Assembly (NCBI RefSeq): GCF_900094595.1 | Contig: NZ_FMAD01000010.1 | Coordinates: forward strand, 205,635-269,634 | Direction of reading: 5' to 3' | Origin: Cupriavidus alkaliphilus | GTDB lineage: Bacteria > Pseudomonadota > Gammaproteobacteria > Burkholderiales > Burkholderiaceae | Length of the DNA stretch: 64,000 bases | Shown: positions 19,644-28,699 of the stretch, one piece after another | Position numbering within the stretch: position 1 is the first letter of the stretch | Layout of the letters: the number at the start of each line of letters is the position of its first letter | Translations under genes and position numbers: made by a program | Notes under the pieces: generated by a model | Seen by the model: the letters and a program-made list of their open reading frames with translations, nothing else | Told to the model about the DNA's origin: nothing | Databases searched by the model: none

Positions 19644-20150
19644 ATGGCAAAACTCGACATCCTGACCTACCCCGATCCCCGCCTGCACACCGTCGCCAAA
19701 CCCGTGGCCGCGGTGGACGACCGCATCCGCCAGCTGGTCAAGGACATGGCGGAAACCATGTACGAAGCGCCCGGCATCGGCCTGGCCGCGACCCAGGTCA
19801 ACGTGCACGAGCAGGTGGTGGTGATCGACGTCTCGGAAACGCGCGACCAGCTCCAGGTCTTCATCAACCCGGAGATCGTCTGGGCCAGCGACAACCGCAA
19901 GGTGTGGGAAGAGGGCTGCCTGTCGGTGCCCGAGGTCTATGACCGGGTCGAGCGCCCCGACCGCGTGCGCGTGCGCGCCCTCAACGAGAAGGGCGAAAGC
20001 TTCGAGCTCGATGCCGACGACCTGCTGGCGGTATGCATCCAGCACGAGATCGATCACCTGCGCGGCAAGGTCTTCGTCGAGTACCTGTCGCCGCTCAAGC
20101 TCAACCGCATCAAGAGCAAGCTGCAGAAGCGCGAACGCACCCGCATGTAA
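19644..20150 (+). CDS. def: Peptide deformylase
   Basis: 168 residues. The three motifs are present: GIGLAATQV, EGCLSVPE with metal ligand C92, and QHEIDHLRGK with H134, E135 and H138. The enzyme removes the formyl group from the first methionine of new proteins. The ATG at 19644 gives the usual MAKLDIL start. fmt follows on the same strand, pairing the enzymes that add and remove formyl groups. Confidence 0.97.
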   Translation: MAKLDILTYPDPRLHTVAKPVAAVDDRIRQLVKDMAETMYEAPGIGLAATQVNVHEQVVVIDVSETRDQLQVFINPEIVWASDNRKVWEEGCLSVPEVYDRVERPDRVRVRALNEKGESFELDADDLLAVCIQHEIDHLRGKVFVEYLSPLKLNRIKSKLQKRERTRM

Positions 20151-20303
20151 GCCGCCGCGCGGCAATAAAGATGTAACAGCGCGCCGGAATCCTGCCACCC
20201 GCGTGCGGCAGCGGCGCGGGGTCTGTTATCTTTATGACTTCCGAAGAACCACGATACCGGCCGCGATAGCGGCCGGTGCCATTTCAGGCCACGGAAACCT
20301 GCC

Positions 20304-21317
20304 ATGTCCCAAGCCAGCCCCTTGCGTGTCGCCTTTGCCGGCACGCCCGAGTTTGCGCGCGTCGCGCTGGAAGCCATCCACGCCGCCGGCTTTCCGGTGG
20401 TCGCGGTACTGACCCAGCCCGATCGGCCCGCCGGCCGCGGCATGCAGCTGCAGGCCAGCCCGGTGAAGCAGTTCGCCGTTGCCAATGGCCTGGCGCCGGT
20501 GCTGCAGCCGCGTTCACTGCGCCGCCAGGGCAAGTATCCCGAAGAAGCCACCGCGGCGATCGAAACGCTTGCCGGGCTCGCACCCGATGTCATGGTGGTG
20601 GCGGCCTACGGCCTGATCCTGCCGGCCGAGGTGCTGACGCTGCCGCGGCTGGGCTGCCTGAATATCCATGGCTCGCTGCTGCCGCGCTGGCGCGGCGCGG
20701 CGCCGATCCACCGCGCCATCGAGGCGGGCGACGCCGAGACCGGCATCACGCTGATGCAGATGGACGAGGGCCTGGACACCGGCGACATGCTCACACGCGG
20801 GGCGGTGCCGATCGGCGCGGACGACACCACCGGCACGCTGCATGACACGCTGGCCGCGCTGGGCGCGCGCATGATCGTGGATGCGCTGCGGCAACTGGAT
20901 GCCGGCCGCCCGCTGCCGGCCACGCCGCAACCGGATCAAGGCGTCACCTACGCCGAGAAGATCGCCAAGGACGAAGCGCCGCTGGACCTGCGCCGCCCTG
21001 CCGCCGAGCTGGCCAACCAGGTGCGCGCCTTCAACCCGTTTCCGGGCGCCACCGTGCAGGTAGGCGACACCGTGATCAAGTGCTGGCAGGCCGTGCCGCT
21101 GGCGGCGGCCAGCAGCCTGCCGCATCCGCCCGGCACGGTGCTAGCGTCCGACGCCGCCGGCGTCCTGATTGCCTGCGGCGAGGGCAGCGCACTGCAGGTC
21201 ACCGAGCTGCAGAAGCCGGGCGGGCGCCGCCAGCCGGCGCAGCAGTTCCTGCAAGGCCTGCCGCTGCCGCCCGGCACGCGCTGCGTGGTGCCCGGCGAGG
21301 GCAGCGCGGCGGCCTGA
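20304..21317 (+). CDS. fmt: Methionyl-tRNA formyltransferase
   Basis: 337 residues. The N-terminal formyl-transfer domain contains FAGTPEFARVALEAI and the catalytic segment NIHGSLLPRWRGAAPIHRAI. The C-terminal tRNA-binding domain starts near residue 215 (VTYAEKIAKDEAPLD). The enzyme formylates initiator Met-tRNA using 10-formyl-tetrahydrofolate. It lies 153 bases downstream of def; the gap holds a 9-bp hairpin (20256-20277) without a T run. Confidence 0.97.
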   Translation: MSQASPLRVAFAGTPEFARVALEAIHAAGFPVVAVLTQPDRPAGRGMQLQASPVKQFAVANGLAPVLQPRSLRRQGKYPEEATAAIETLAGLAPDVMVVAAYGLILPAEVLTLPRLGCLNIHGSLLPRWRGAAPIHRAIEAGDAETGITLMQMDEGLDTGDMLTRGAVPIGADDTTGTLHDTLAALGARMIVDALRQLDAGRPLPATPQPDQGVTYAEKIAKDEAPLDLRRPAAELANQVRAFNPFPGATVQVGDTVIKCWQAVPLAAASSLPHPPGTVLASDAAGVLIACGEGSALQVTELQKPGGRRQPAQQFLQGLPLPPGTRCVVPGEGSAAA

Positions 21318-21498
21318 GCGGGCAGCCCTTTGCCGCACATGGCGCTCGATGTGCCGCGGACGGCGCCCCCCTGCCTGCAAGTGAGCAACATTGCAAAGGC
21401 CATTGGACGGCCGTTGAATTTTCTGCGATCGGCCCCTATCTAACGGGCATCGCGTCAGCTTTTCCGGGGCGCGTCACGATTTCACGGAGATCACCGCA

Positions 21499-22359
21499 AT
21501 GTTCAACTGGGTCAAGACCTTCATGCTGATGGCGGCCATCACGGCGCTGTTCATCGTCATCGGCGGCATGATCGGCGGGCGCAGCGGCATGATGTTCGCG
21601 CTGCTGATCGCGCTGGGCATGAACTTCTTCTCCTACTGGTTCTCGGACAAGATGGTCCTGCGCATGTACAACGCGCAGGAAGTCGATGCCGGCAGCGCGC
21701 CGCAGTTCTACGGCATGGTGCAGGACCTGGCGCAGCGCGCCGGCCTGCCGATGCCGCGCGTCTACCTGATCAACGAAGACGCGCCCAACGCCTTTGCCAC
21801 CGGCCGCAATCCGGAACATGCCGCGGTGGCGGCCACCACCGGTATCCTGCGCGTGCTGTCCGAGCGTGAGCTGCGCGGCGTGATGGCGCACGAGCTGGCC
21901 CATGTGCGCCACCGCGACATCCTGACCTCGACCATCGCCGCCACCATGGCCGGCGCGATCTCGGCGCTGGCCAATATGGCGATGTTCTTCGGCGGGCGCG
22001 ACGAGAACGGCAACCGCACCAACCCGATCGCCGGCATTGCCGTGGCCATCCTGGCGCCGCTGGCGGCCTCGCTGATCCAGATGGCGATCTCGCGCGCGCG
22101 CGAATTCGAAGCCGACCGCGGCGGCGCCGAGATCAGCGGCGACCCGCAGGCGCTGGCCAGCGCGCTGGACAAGATCCACCGCTACGCGCAGGGCATCCCG
22201 TTCCAGGCAGCCGAGGAGCATCCGGCCACGGCGCAGATGATGATCATGAACCCGCTGTCCGGCGGCGGCATCGCCAACCTGTTCTCGACCCATCCGGCCA
22301 CCGAGGAACGCATCGCGCGCCTGATGCAGATGGCACAGACCGGCACCTACCCGGCCTGA
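21499..22359 (+). CDS. htpX: Membrane zinc metalloprotease HtpX
   Basis: 286 residues, the usual length. Two N-terminal membrane helices (about 7-24 and 30-47) are followed by the zinc site HELAHVRHRD (H131, E132, H135) and the downstream glutamate in EFEADRGGAEI. HtpX removes misfolded membrane proteins under envelope or heat stress. The ATG is preceded by a GGAGA site. A terminator follows at once, so it does not read into rsmB efficiently. Confidence 0.96.
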   Translation: MFNWVKTFMLMAAITALFIVIGGMIGGRSGMMFALLIALGMNFFSYWFSDKMVLRMYNAQEVDAGSAPQFYGMVQDLAQRAGLPMPRVYLINEDAPNAFATGRNPEHAAVAATTGILRVLSERELRGVMAHELAHVRHRDILTSTIAATMAGAISALANMAMFFGGRDENGNRTNPIAGIAVAILAPLAASLIQMAISRAREFEADRGGAEISGDPQALASALDKIHRYAQGIPFQAAEEHPATAQMMIMNPLSGGGIANLFSTHPATEERIARLMQMAQTGTYPA

Positions 22360-22401
22360 GCCGCCGGAAATCCGGGGCGCGGCCCCGGCACAAGGTAAAC
22401 T

Positions 22402-22436
22402 GCCCGCTGTTCCGCGTGGACCGGCGGGCTTTTTTT
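22402..22436 (+). terminator. Rho-independent terminator after htpX
   Basis: An 8-bp stem with one G-T pair (22402-22409 with 22422-22429), then seven T (22430-22436). It supports a start for rsmB downstream of this point. Confidence 0.8.
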
Positions 22437-22500
22437 GGCCCGTGCCCACGCCTTCCCGATTCACCGCCTTACCCGCTGCCTGATCCGCCGCCTGACCGAT

Positions 22501-23940
22501 ATGCGCCTGCCTCCCGATTCGCTTGCCTTCCAGATGCTTGGTGCCGCCGCCGCGGTGCGCGCCGTCAGCGAAGGCACGGCCTTGCCCCAGGCGATCGAGG
22601 ACGCCGCCGCGCAACTGAAGCTGGACCGCGTGCGCGACGCCGCCACGCGCGGCGCGCTGCAGGACATCGCCTACCGCACCATGCGCCAGTTCGGCACCGC
22701 GCGCGCACTGGTGACCAAGCTGGTGACGCGCCCGCCCGGCGCGCAGGTCGATTCGCTGCTGGCGGTGGCACTGGCACTGTTGCTGGAACATGCACCGGGC
22801 CCGCGCGAGCGGCACGACGGCGCCGACCCGGCGCGCCACGATGCCGACGCCGGCCGGCCGGGCTACAGCACCTTCACGGTGGTCGACCAGGCCGTGAGCG
22901 CGGCCGCCTCCGAACCCAAGACCGCCCATGCGCGCGGACTCGTCAACGCGGTGCTGCGCCGTTTCCTGCGCGAGCGCAAGGCGCTGCTGGCCGAGGTCAA
23001 CCGCGACGAGCAGGCGCGCTGGAACATGCCGCCGTGGTGGCTGCGCATGCTGCGCGAGGCCTACCCCGACCAGTGGATGGCGCTGGCCGCCAGCGCCAAC
23101 GTGCGCCCGCCGATGACGGTACGCGTCAACACCGCGCGCGTGTCGGTGCAGCAGTACCGCACCGACCTCGCCAACGCAGGCCTGGCCGGGCACGTCGTTG
23201 GTCCGCAGGCCGTGCGCCTGGTGCGCGCGGTGCCGGTGAACCAGCTGCCCGGCTTTGCCGAAGGCGCGGTCTCGGTGCAGGACGCCGGCGCGCAACTGGC
23301 CGCGCCACTGCTCGAGGTGGCCGACGGCATGCGCGTGCTCGATGCCTGCGCGGCGCCAGGCGGCAAGACCGGACATTTGCTGGAGCTGGCCGATATCGAA
23401 GTGACCGCGGTCGAAAGCGATCCGCAACGCGCCACCCGCATCGGCGAGAACCTGGCGCGCCTGGGCAAGACCGCCAGGATCGTGGTCGGCGATGCCAGCC
23501 GGCCCGCCGACTGGTGGGACGGACAACCCTTCGACCGCATCCTCGCCGACGTGCCGTGCTCGGCCTCGGGCATCGTGCGGCGCCATCCCGATATCCGCTG
23601 GCTGCGCCGCGAAACCGATATCGCCAAGCTCATCACCGAGCAGCGCCGCATCGTCTCGCAGCTTTGGCCGCTGCTGAAGCCGGGCGGCATCCTGGTCTAT
23701 GTCACCTGTTCTATTTTCCCAACGGAGGGCGAGGAGCAGGCGCGCTGGTTTGGTGAGCAACTGGCAGATGCGATACGATTGCAGGCGCCGGGACAACTGC
23801 TGCCCGGCACCCATGCAACGCTTGCCGCGGGCGCGGACGGTGACAAGGCCACCCTTGACAGCACCGGCCGCACCGACGGTACCAGCCTGCCATCCGATCA
23901 CGATGGCTTCTTCTACGCCCGCTTCCAGAAACGCGCCTGA
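22501..23940 (+). CDS. rsmB: 16S rRNA (cytosine-967-C5) methyltransferase
   Basis: 479 residues. The N-terminal NusB-like RNA-binding domain (about 10-165) is followed by the SAM-dependent domain with LDACAAPGGKTGHLLE, DVPCSASGIVRRHPDI and VYVTCSIFPTEGEEQ. The two cysteines in PCS and TCS are the release and attack residues of the NOL1/NOP2/Sun family. The ATG at 22501 is preferred, because the TTG upstream lies inside the htpX terminator. The region 97-119 has an extra acidic and histidine-rich insert. DUF4390 and ntrY follow closely. Confidence 0.93.
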   Translation: MRLPPDSLAFQMLGAAAAVRAVSEGTALPQAIEDAAAQLKLDRVRDAATRGALQDIAYRTMRQFGTARALVTKLVTRPPGAQVDSLLAVALALLLEHAPGPRERHDGADPARHDADAGRPGYSTFTVVDQAVSAAASEPKTAHARGLVNAVLRRFLRERKALLAEVNRDEQARWNMPPWWLRMLREAYPDQWMALAASANVRPPMTVRVNTARVSVQQYRTDLANAGLAGHVVGPQAVRLVRAVPVNQLPGFAEGAVSVQDAGAQLAAPLLEVADGMRVLDACAAPGGKTGHLLELADIEVTAVESDPQRATRIGENLARLGKTARIVVGDASRPADWWDGQPFDRILADVPCSASGIVRRHPDIRWLRRETDIAKLITEQRRIVSQLWPLLKPGGILVYVTCSIFPTEGEEQARWFGEQLADAIRLQAPGQLLPGTHATLAAGADGDKATLDSTGRTDGTSLPSDHDGFFYARFQKRA

Positions 23941-23949
23941 TCTGATCCG

Positions 23950-24804
23950 ATGCCGAGCACGCCGCGCCTGTCAGGCTTTCGCGTTGAAGTGGACCTCCGC
24001 CGCAGACTGCTGGCGCGCTGGGCACTCGCGCTGCTGCTGGCGCTGGCCGCCGCGCTGTGGCTGCCGCGCGCCGCACAGGCACAGGTGATCGAAGCCACCG
24101 AGGCCCGCGTCGAATACCAGGACGGCGGCTTCGAGCTTGCCGCCAGCTTCGACTTCGACCTGCCGCCCGCACTCGAGGACGCGCTGCACAAGGGCATCTC
24201 GCTGTATTTCGCGGTCGACTTCCAGCTGTCGCGCTCGCGCTGGTACTGGTTCGACGACAAGCCGGTCAACACCACCCGCAGCGTGCGGCTGTCGTACCAG
24301 CCGCTGACGCGCCAGTACCGCATCTCCACCGGCGGCCTGCAGCTGCCGTTCACGCGGCTGAAGAGCGCGCTGCAGTTTATCCAGCGCGTGCGCGGCTGGC
24401 GCGTGTTCGAGCGCAACGCGGTCAAGCCCGGCGAGACCTACAACGCCGAAGTGCGCATGCGGCTGGACCTGTCGCAGTTGCCCAAGCCGTTCCAGATCAA
24501 CGCCGTCAACACGCGCGACTGGAACCTGGCGTCCGACTGGCGGCGCTTCACCTACACCGTGCCGACCGACCTGAGCGCGCCGCCCGCGCCACCGCCGCAG
24601 CCGCCGGCACCGCCACCCGCGTTGCCCGCATCGCCCGCGCTGCCGGCCTCGCCGCCCATGCCCGCGCCCGCACCGTCGCCGGCCTCGATGCCTGCCGCGG
24701 CCAACGAGCGCGGCCTGATGGAAGGACGCGGTCTGTATCTGCAGGCCGCGTCGTACGCGCTGTCGCCGGCGATGCTGGCGCAGCCCGCGCCGAGCCAGCC
24801 ATGA
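23950..24804 (+). CDS. DUF4390 domain-containing secreted protein
   Basis: 284 residues. A hydrophobic signal (about 25-45, ending AAQAQ) is followed by a DUF4390 domain (about 48-200) with FDFDLPPALEDALHKGISLYF and YWFDDKPV. A Pro/Ala-rich tail then runs from about 208 to 245. The function of the family is unknown; it nearly always sits between rsmB and ntrY in betaproteobacteria. Its stop overlaps the ntrY ATG in an ATGA, so it is translated with the sensor kinase and might modulate signalling in the periplasm. Confidence 0.85.
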   Translation: MPSTPRLSGFRVEVDLRRRLLARWALALLLALAAALWLPRAAQAQVIEATEARVEYQDGGFELAASFDFDLPPALEDALHKGISLYFAVDFQLSRSRWYWFDDKPVNTTRSVRLSYQPLTRQYRISTGGLQLPFTRLKSALQFIQRVRGWRVFERNAVKPGETYNAEVRMRLDLSQLPKPFQINAVNTRDWNLASDWRRFTYTVPTDLSAPPAPPPQPPAPPPALPASPALPASPPMPAPAPSPASMPAAANERGLMEGRGLYLQAASYALSPAMLAQPAPSQP

Positions 24805-27233
24805 GCAACCCGTTGTGGGACAGCCGGTTCCGGCGCGTGCTGTACCGCGTCGTGGCCGGCATCATCGTGTTCCTGGCGCTGGTGCTGGTGGGCCTGCTCG
24901 CCGGCGCCTCGGCCAATACCGAATTCTTCGATCGCTATTTCACGCTGCTGTTCAAGGTGAATCTGGTGATCGGCGCGCTGCTGGTGCTGACCGTCGGCGC
25001 GCTCGCGGTCACGCTGTGGCTGCGCTATCGCCGCGGCAAGTTCGGCACGCGGCTGATGACCAAGCTCGCCGTGTTCTTCGGCGTGGTCGGCGTGCTGCCC
25101 GGCGTGCTGATCTACCTGGTGTCGCTGCAGTTTGTTTCGCGCAGCATCGAGTCCTGGTTCGACGTGCGCGTGGAAACCGCGCTCGAGGCCGGACTGAACC
25201 TGGGCCGCTCCACCATCGACAGCTCGCTTGCCGACCTGCAGGTCAAGGCACGGCTGATGTCCGAGCAACTGGCCGGCGCCTCCGGCGTGGCCACCTCGCT
25301 GCAGCTGAACCGGCTGCGCGAGCAGTACGGGGTGCAGGAAGCCGCCATCTTCACCGGCAGCGGCCGCGTGCTGGCAAGCGCTTCCAGCAACTATGCCTCG
25401 CTGGTGCCGGACCTGCCTTCCGGCGTGCTGGCGGAACAGGCGCGGCTGGCCGGTGGCTATGCCGCGGTGGAGGGCGGCACCGATCCGTCGAGCGATGTCG
25501 GCCAGGCTGCCGAGCGTGTCGACAGCAGCCACCTGTATCGGGTGCGCGTGATCATCCCGCTGGGCGCGGCGCCAGGGCCGGCACAGGATACGGTCAGCGC
25601 CGCCAGCGCACCGCGTGCGCTGTCCCGCCCGCCGCGCTGGGCCGGCTCGGGCCTGTCGGTGGAGCGCAGCCCGGAAGATTCGCCGTCGAGCGGCTTCGGC
25701 CTGGTCGGCGAGACCGTGCGCGAAGAGCGCTACCTGCAGGTGCTGCACCCGGTGCCGGCCGTGCTCGCGCGCAATGCCGACGAGGTCCAGCGCGCGTACC
25801 AGGAGTACCAGGAGAAGGCGCTGGGCCGCACCGGCCTGCGCAAGATGTATATCGGCACGCTGACGCTGACGCTGTTCCTGGCGGTGTTCATCGCGGTGAT
25901 GCTGGCGCTGCTGCTCGGCGGCCAGCTGGCGCGGCCGCTGCTGATGCTGCTGCAGGGAACCAAGGAAGTGGCCGAGGGCGATCTGTCGCCAAAGCGCGAA
26001 CTGAAGAGCCGCGACGAGCTGGGCATGCTTACGCAGCAGTTCAACCAGATGACGCGCCAGCTGGCCGAGGCGCGCCTGGCGGTCGAAGAAAACCGCGCCG
26101 CGCTGGAGCAGTCGAAGGCCTACCTCGAAAGCGTGCTGCAGAACCTCACCGCGGGCGTGCTGGTGTTCGACCGCCGCTTCGTGCTGATCACCGCCAACCC
26201 CGGCGCCGAGCGCATCTTCCGCCAGCCCTTCGGCGCGGTGCTGGGTCTGCCGATGGAACAGATTCCCGGCATGGGCGCGTTCGGCGAGATCGTGCGCCAG
26301 GCCTTCTCGGACCAGAACACCAGCGAGGTACTGGGCGGCGCCGAGCACTGGCAGAAGCAGATCGAACTGCCGCAGGGCGAGGAGCAGCCGCTGACGCTGC
26401 TGGTGCGCGGCGCGCGCCTGCCCGGCGGCGAGCGTGACGAGCCCGGCTATGTGATCGTCTTCGACGATATTTCCGATGTGATTTCCGCTCAACGCTCGGT
26501 GGCGTGGGGCGAGGTGGCACGGCGCCTGGCGCACGAGATCAAGAACCCGCTCACGCCGATCCAGCTCTCGGCCGAGCGCCTGCAGATGAAGCTCTCGCCC
26601 AAGCTGGAAGGCACCGATGCCGACGTGCTCAAGCGCGGCGCCGCCACCATCGTCAACCAGGTGGCGGCGATGAAGCGCATGGTCGATGATTTCCGCGATT
26701 ACGCGCGCACGCCGCCGGCGGTGCTGCAATCGCTTCAGCTCAACAGCCTGGTGGCCGAGGTGCTGCACCTGTACGGCATCGACGATCCGGCGGTGCACGA
26801 GCACCCGGTGATTCATCCGACGCTGGGCCGTGCGCTGCCCGAGATCAAGGGCGACCCGACGCAGCTGCGCCAGGTCATCCACAACCTGCTGCAGAACGCG
26901 CAGGACGCGGCCGCGGAGAACGTCGCGGCCGGTAGGGCGGCGCCCCATATCACTCTGCACACCGAGACTGTAGAATACAAAGATTCTGCCGGCGAGAACC
27001 GACAGGCCGTCAAGCTCACCATTGCGGACAATGGTCCCGGTTTTGCACCACGCATCCTGAGCCGTGCGTTCGAGCCCTATGTGACCACCAAAGCCAAGGG
27101 CACTGGTCTCGGGCTCGCGATGGTAAAGAAGATCATTGACGAACACGGCGCGCGCATCGAACTGCGCAATCGCATGGAAGGTGCCGAGATCGTCGGTGCG
27201 CAGATCTCGATCCTGTTCGTTAAACTGGCATAG
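24801..27233 (+). CDS. ntrY: NtrY-like membrane sensor histidine kinase
   Basis: 810 residues. Membrane helices lie at about 16-36, 50-73 and 84-110, a periplasmic domain follows, and another helix lies at about 350-378. Next come HAMP (about 378-432), PAS (about 445-560), the phospho-accepting H578 in RRLAHEIKNPLTPIQLSAERL, and a HATPase with GPGFAPRILSRAF and KGTGLGLAMVKKI. NtrY-type kinases respond to redox, nitrogen or envelope signals. The gene is coupled to DUF4390 upstream and to the response regulator downstream. What it senses here is unknown. Confidence 0.93.
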   Translation: MSNPLWDSRFRRVLYRVVAGIIVFLALVLVGLLAGASANTEFFDRYFTLLFKVNLVIGALLVLTVGALAVTLWLRYRRGKFGTRLMTKLAVFFGVVGVLPGVLIYLVSLQFVSRSIESWFDVRVETALEAGLNLGRSTIDSSLADLQVKARLMSEQLAGASGVATSLQLNRLREQYGVQEAAIFTGSGRVLASASSNYASLVPDLPSGVLAEQARLAGGYAAVEGGTDPSSDVGQAAERVDSSHLYRVRVIIPLGAAPGPAQDTVSAASAPRALSRPPRWAGSGLSVERSPEDSPSSGFGLVGETVREERYLQVLHPVPAVLARNADEVQRAYQEYQEKALGRTGLRKMYIGTLTLTLFLAVFIAVMLALLLGGQLARPLLMLLQGTKEVAEGDLSPKRELKSRDELGMLTQQFNQMTRQLAEARLAVEENRAALEQSKAYLESVLQNLTAGVLVFDRRFVLITANPGAERIFRQPFGAVLGLPMEQIPGMGAFGEIVRQAFSDQNTSEVLGGAEHWQKQIELPQGEEQPLTLLVRGARLPGGERDEPGYVIVFDDISDVISAQRSVAWGEVARRLAHEIKNPLTPIQLSAERLQMKLSPKLEGTDADVLKRGAATIVNQVAAMKRMVDDFRDYARTPPAVLQSLQLNSLVAEVLHLYGIDDPAVHEHPVIHPTLGRALPEIKGDPTQLRQVIHNLLQNAQDAAAENVAAGRAAPHITLHTETVEYKDSAGENRQAVKLTIADNGPGFAPRILSRAFEPYVTTKAKGTGLGLAMVKKIIDEHGARIELRNRMEGAEIVGAQISILFVKLA

Positions 27234-27285
27234 TCAACATTGGCGTCCGGTCCCGGAACGCTGCGGTGGGGTTAAGAGGGGAAGT

Positions 27286-27996
27286 ATGGCAACCATCCTC
27301 GTAGTCGATGACGAAATGGGAATCCGGGAGCTGCTCTCGGAGATCCTCAGCGACGAAGGCCATGTGGTCGAACTCGCGGAAAACGCGCAACAGGCGCGCG
27401 ATTACCGTGCGGCGGGCACGCCCGATCTCGTGCTGCTCGATATCTGGATGCCCGATACCGATGGCGTCACGCTGCTCAAGGAGTGGTCCGCGCAGGGACA
27501 GCTGACCATGCCCGTGATCATGATGTCGGGCCACGCCACCATCGATACCGCGGTCGAGGCCACCAAGATCGGCGCGCTCAATTTCCTGGAAAAGCCGATC
27601 GCGCTGCAGAAGCTGCTGTCCGCGGTGGAGCAGGGCCTGGCCCGCGGCATCGAACGCCCGCGCAGCAGCGCCACGGCCGCCGCCGCACCCGCCACCGCGC
27701 CGACGGCGGAGCCGGGCACTGCCGCCGCCACGCCCGAGGCCACTGCCGAAGCCGCGCCCAATGGCAGCCCGGCGCGCGTGCCCGAGGCCGAGATGCAGTT
27801 CTCGTTCGACATGCCGCTGCGCGAAGCGCGCGACCTGTTCGAGCGCGCCTATTTCGAATACCACCTGCTGCGCGAACACGGCAGCATGACCCGCGTGGCC
27901 GAGAAGACCGGGCTGGAGCGCACCCACCTGTACCGCAAGCTCAAGCAGCTCGGCGTCGAACTGGGCCGCAACAAGCCGGAACCGGCCGAGCACTGA
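27286..27996 (+). CDS. NtrX-like response regulator without an AAA+ domain
   Basis: 236 residues. A receiver domain (about 3-120) has the acidic pair VVDDE, phospho-acceptor D52 in LVLLDIWMP and the lysine in FLEKPI. An Ala/Pro-rich linker (about 127-172) follows, then a Fis-type helix-turn-helix (about 185-230, MTRVAEKTGLERTHLYRKLKQLGV). Classical NtrX has a sigma-54 AAA+ domain of over 200 residues in the middle; it is absent here, so this protein cannot drive sigma-54 open-complex formation. It acts more like the RegA/ActR type. It follows ntrY by 52 bases. Confidence 0.9.
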   Translation: MATILVVDDEMGIRELLSEILSDEGHVVELAENAQQARDYRAAGTPDLVLLDIWMPDTDGVTLLKEWSAQGQLTMPVIMMSGHATIDTAVEATKIGALNFLEKPIALQKLLSAVEQGLARGIERPRSSATAAAAPATAPTAEPGTAAATPEATAEAAPNGSPARVPEAEMQFSFDMPLREARDLFERAYFEYHLLREHGSMTRVAEKTGLERTHLYRKLKQLGVELGRNKPEPAEH

Positions 27997-28016
27997 GGCA
28001 GTGCCCTACATGACGC

Positions 28017-28045
28017 TTGACTGGTCCTGAAAGTCCGGTTATAGT
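28017..28045 (+). promoter_or_regulatory. Promoter of tRNA-Phe
   Basis: TTGACT (28017-28022), a 17-base spacer and TATAGT (28040-28045), ending 11 bases before the tRNA 5' end. This is one of the best sigma-70 matches in the window. Confidence 0.85.
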
Positions 28046-28056
28046 TTCGCTTCTTT

Positions 28057-28132
28057 GGCCCGGTAGCTCAGTCGGTAGAGCAGAGGATTGAAAATCCTTG
28101 TGTCGGCGGTTCGATTCCGTCCCAGGCCACCA
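28057..28132 (+). tRNA. tRNA-Phe (anticodon GAA)
   Basis: 76 bases including an encoded CCA. Anticodon GAA lies at tRNA positions 34-36 within TTGAAAA. The D arm GCTC/GAGC and the T loop TTCGATT are regular. The acceptor stem pairs at six of seven positions; C5 faces A68, a mismatch. The anticodon stem has a G27-T43 pair and the T stem a G50-T64 pair. A strong promoter lies upstream and a terminator follows, so the gene is expressed as a single unit. Confidence 0.96.
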
Positions 28133-28140
28133 GAACAGGA

Positions 28141-28169
28141 AAAGCCCGGCTCTTGCAGCCGGGCTTTTT
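28141..28169 (+). terminator. Terminator of tRNA-Phe
   Basis: 11-bp stem (28141-28151 with 28157-28167), 5-base loop and a T run (28165-28169), eight bases after the CCA end. Confidence 0.92.
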
Positions 28170-28376
28170 GCATTGGGCGCTCCCTGTGCGCGCCATGCCT
28201 GCCGCGCTCTCCGGCGACACATCTGCATTCCACCCACGTCGCATCCCCCCGAACCGCTAGACACGGCTGACCGAAGTCAAGGTTGCCTTGCGCGTGCCGG
28301 CACATCGTGACGCGCTCGACAGCAGGAAGCTTGCCTGCTGCAGCCGACAGAGAATTTTTGTACTGGCAAATATTCC

Positions 28377-28405
28377 TTGTCCCGCCTATTTAATGCCTAT
28401 ACAAT
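28377..28405 (+). promoter_or_regulatory. Promoter of brnTA
   Basis: TTGTCC (28377-28382), 17-base spacer and TACAAT (28400-28405). Transcription would begin near 28412, at or next to the likely GTG start of brnT, so the mRNA may have almost no leader. Confidence 0.6.
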
Positions 28406-28411
28406 AAATTG

Positions 28412-28699
28412 GTGCCGCTCGTGTTCGAGCCGGTCAAGGATCTGGCCAACCAGATCAAGCATGGCGTACCGCTCGCCTTGGCCGAAGCATTTGAGATGGA
28501 TGGTGCGCTGATCCGGGACGATCTGCGCTTTGCATACGGTGAAGGGCGCGTGATCGCGACCGGGATGATCGGCAACCGTGTCTTTGTAATGGTCTACACG
28601 ATGCGAGGCGAGACGATGCGCGTCATCAGCCTGCGCAAAGCCAATCGCCGCGAGGTACTGAAGTATGTCAACGAAACGCAAGGTTCATATCCCGACTGA
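28412..28699 (+). CDS. brnT: BrnT family toxin (type II toxin-antitoxin)
   Basis: 95 residues. The N-terminus has a KHGV motif as in BrnT, and the C-terminus RVISLRKANRREVLKYV carries the conserved basic residues of this RelE-fold ribonuclease. BrnT cleaves mRNA and stops growth until bound by BrnA. The start is GTG at 28412, or TTG one codon earlier; no ribosome site precedes either. The antitoxin gene begins inside its 3' end. It lies downstream of the tRNA-Phe terminator with its own promoter. Confidence 0.85.
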   Translation: MPLVFEPVKDLANQIKHGVPLALAEAFEMDGALIRDDLRFAYGEGRVIATGMIGNRVFVMVYTMRGETMRVISLRKANRREVLKYVNETQGSYPD

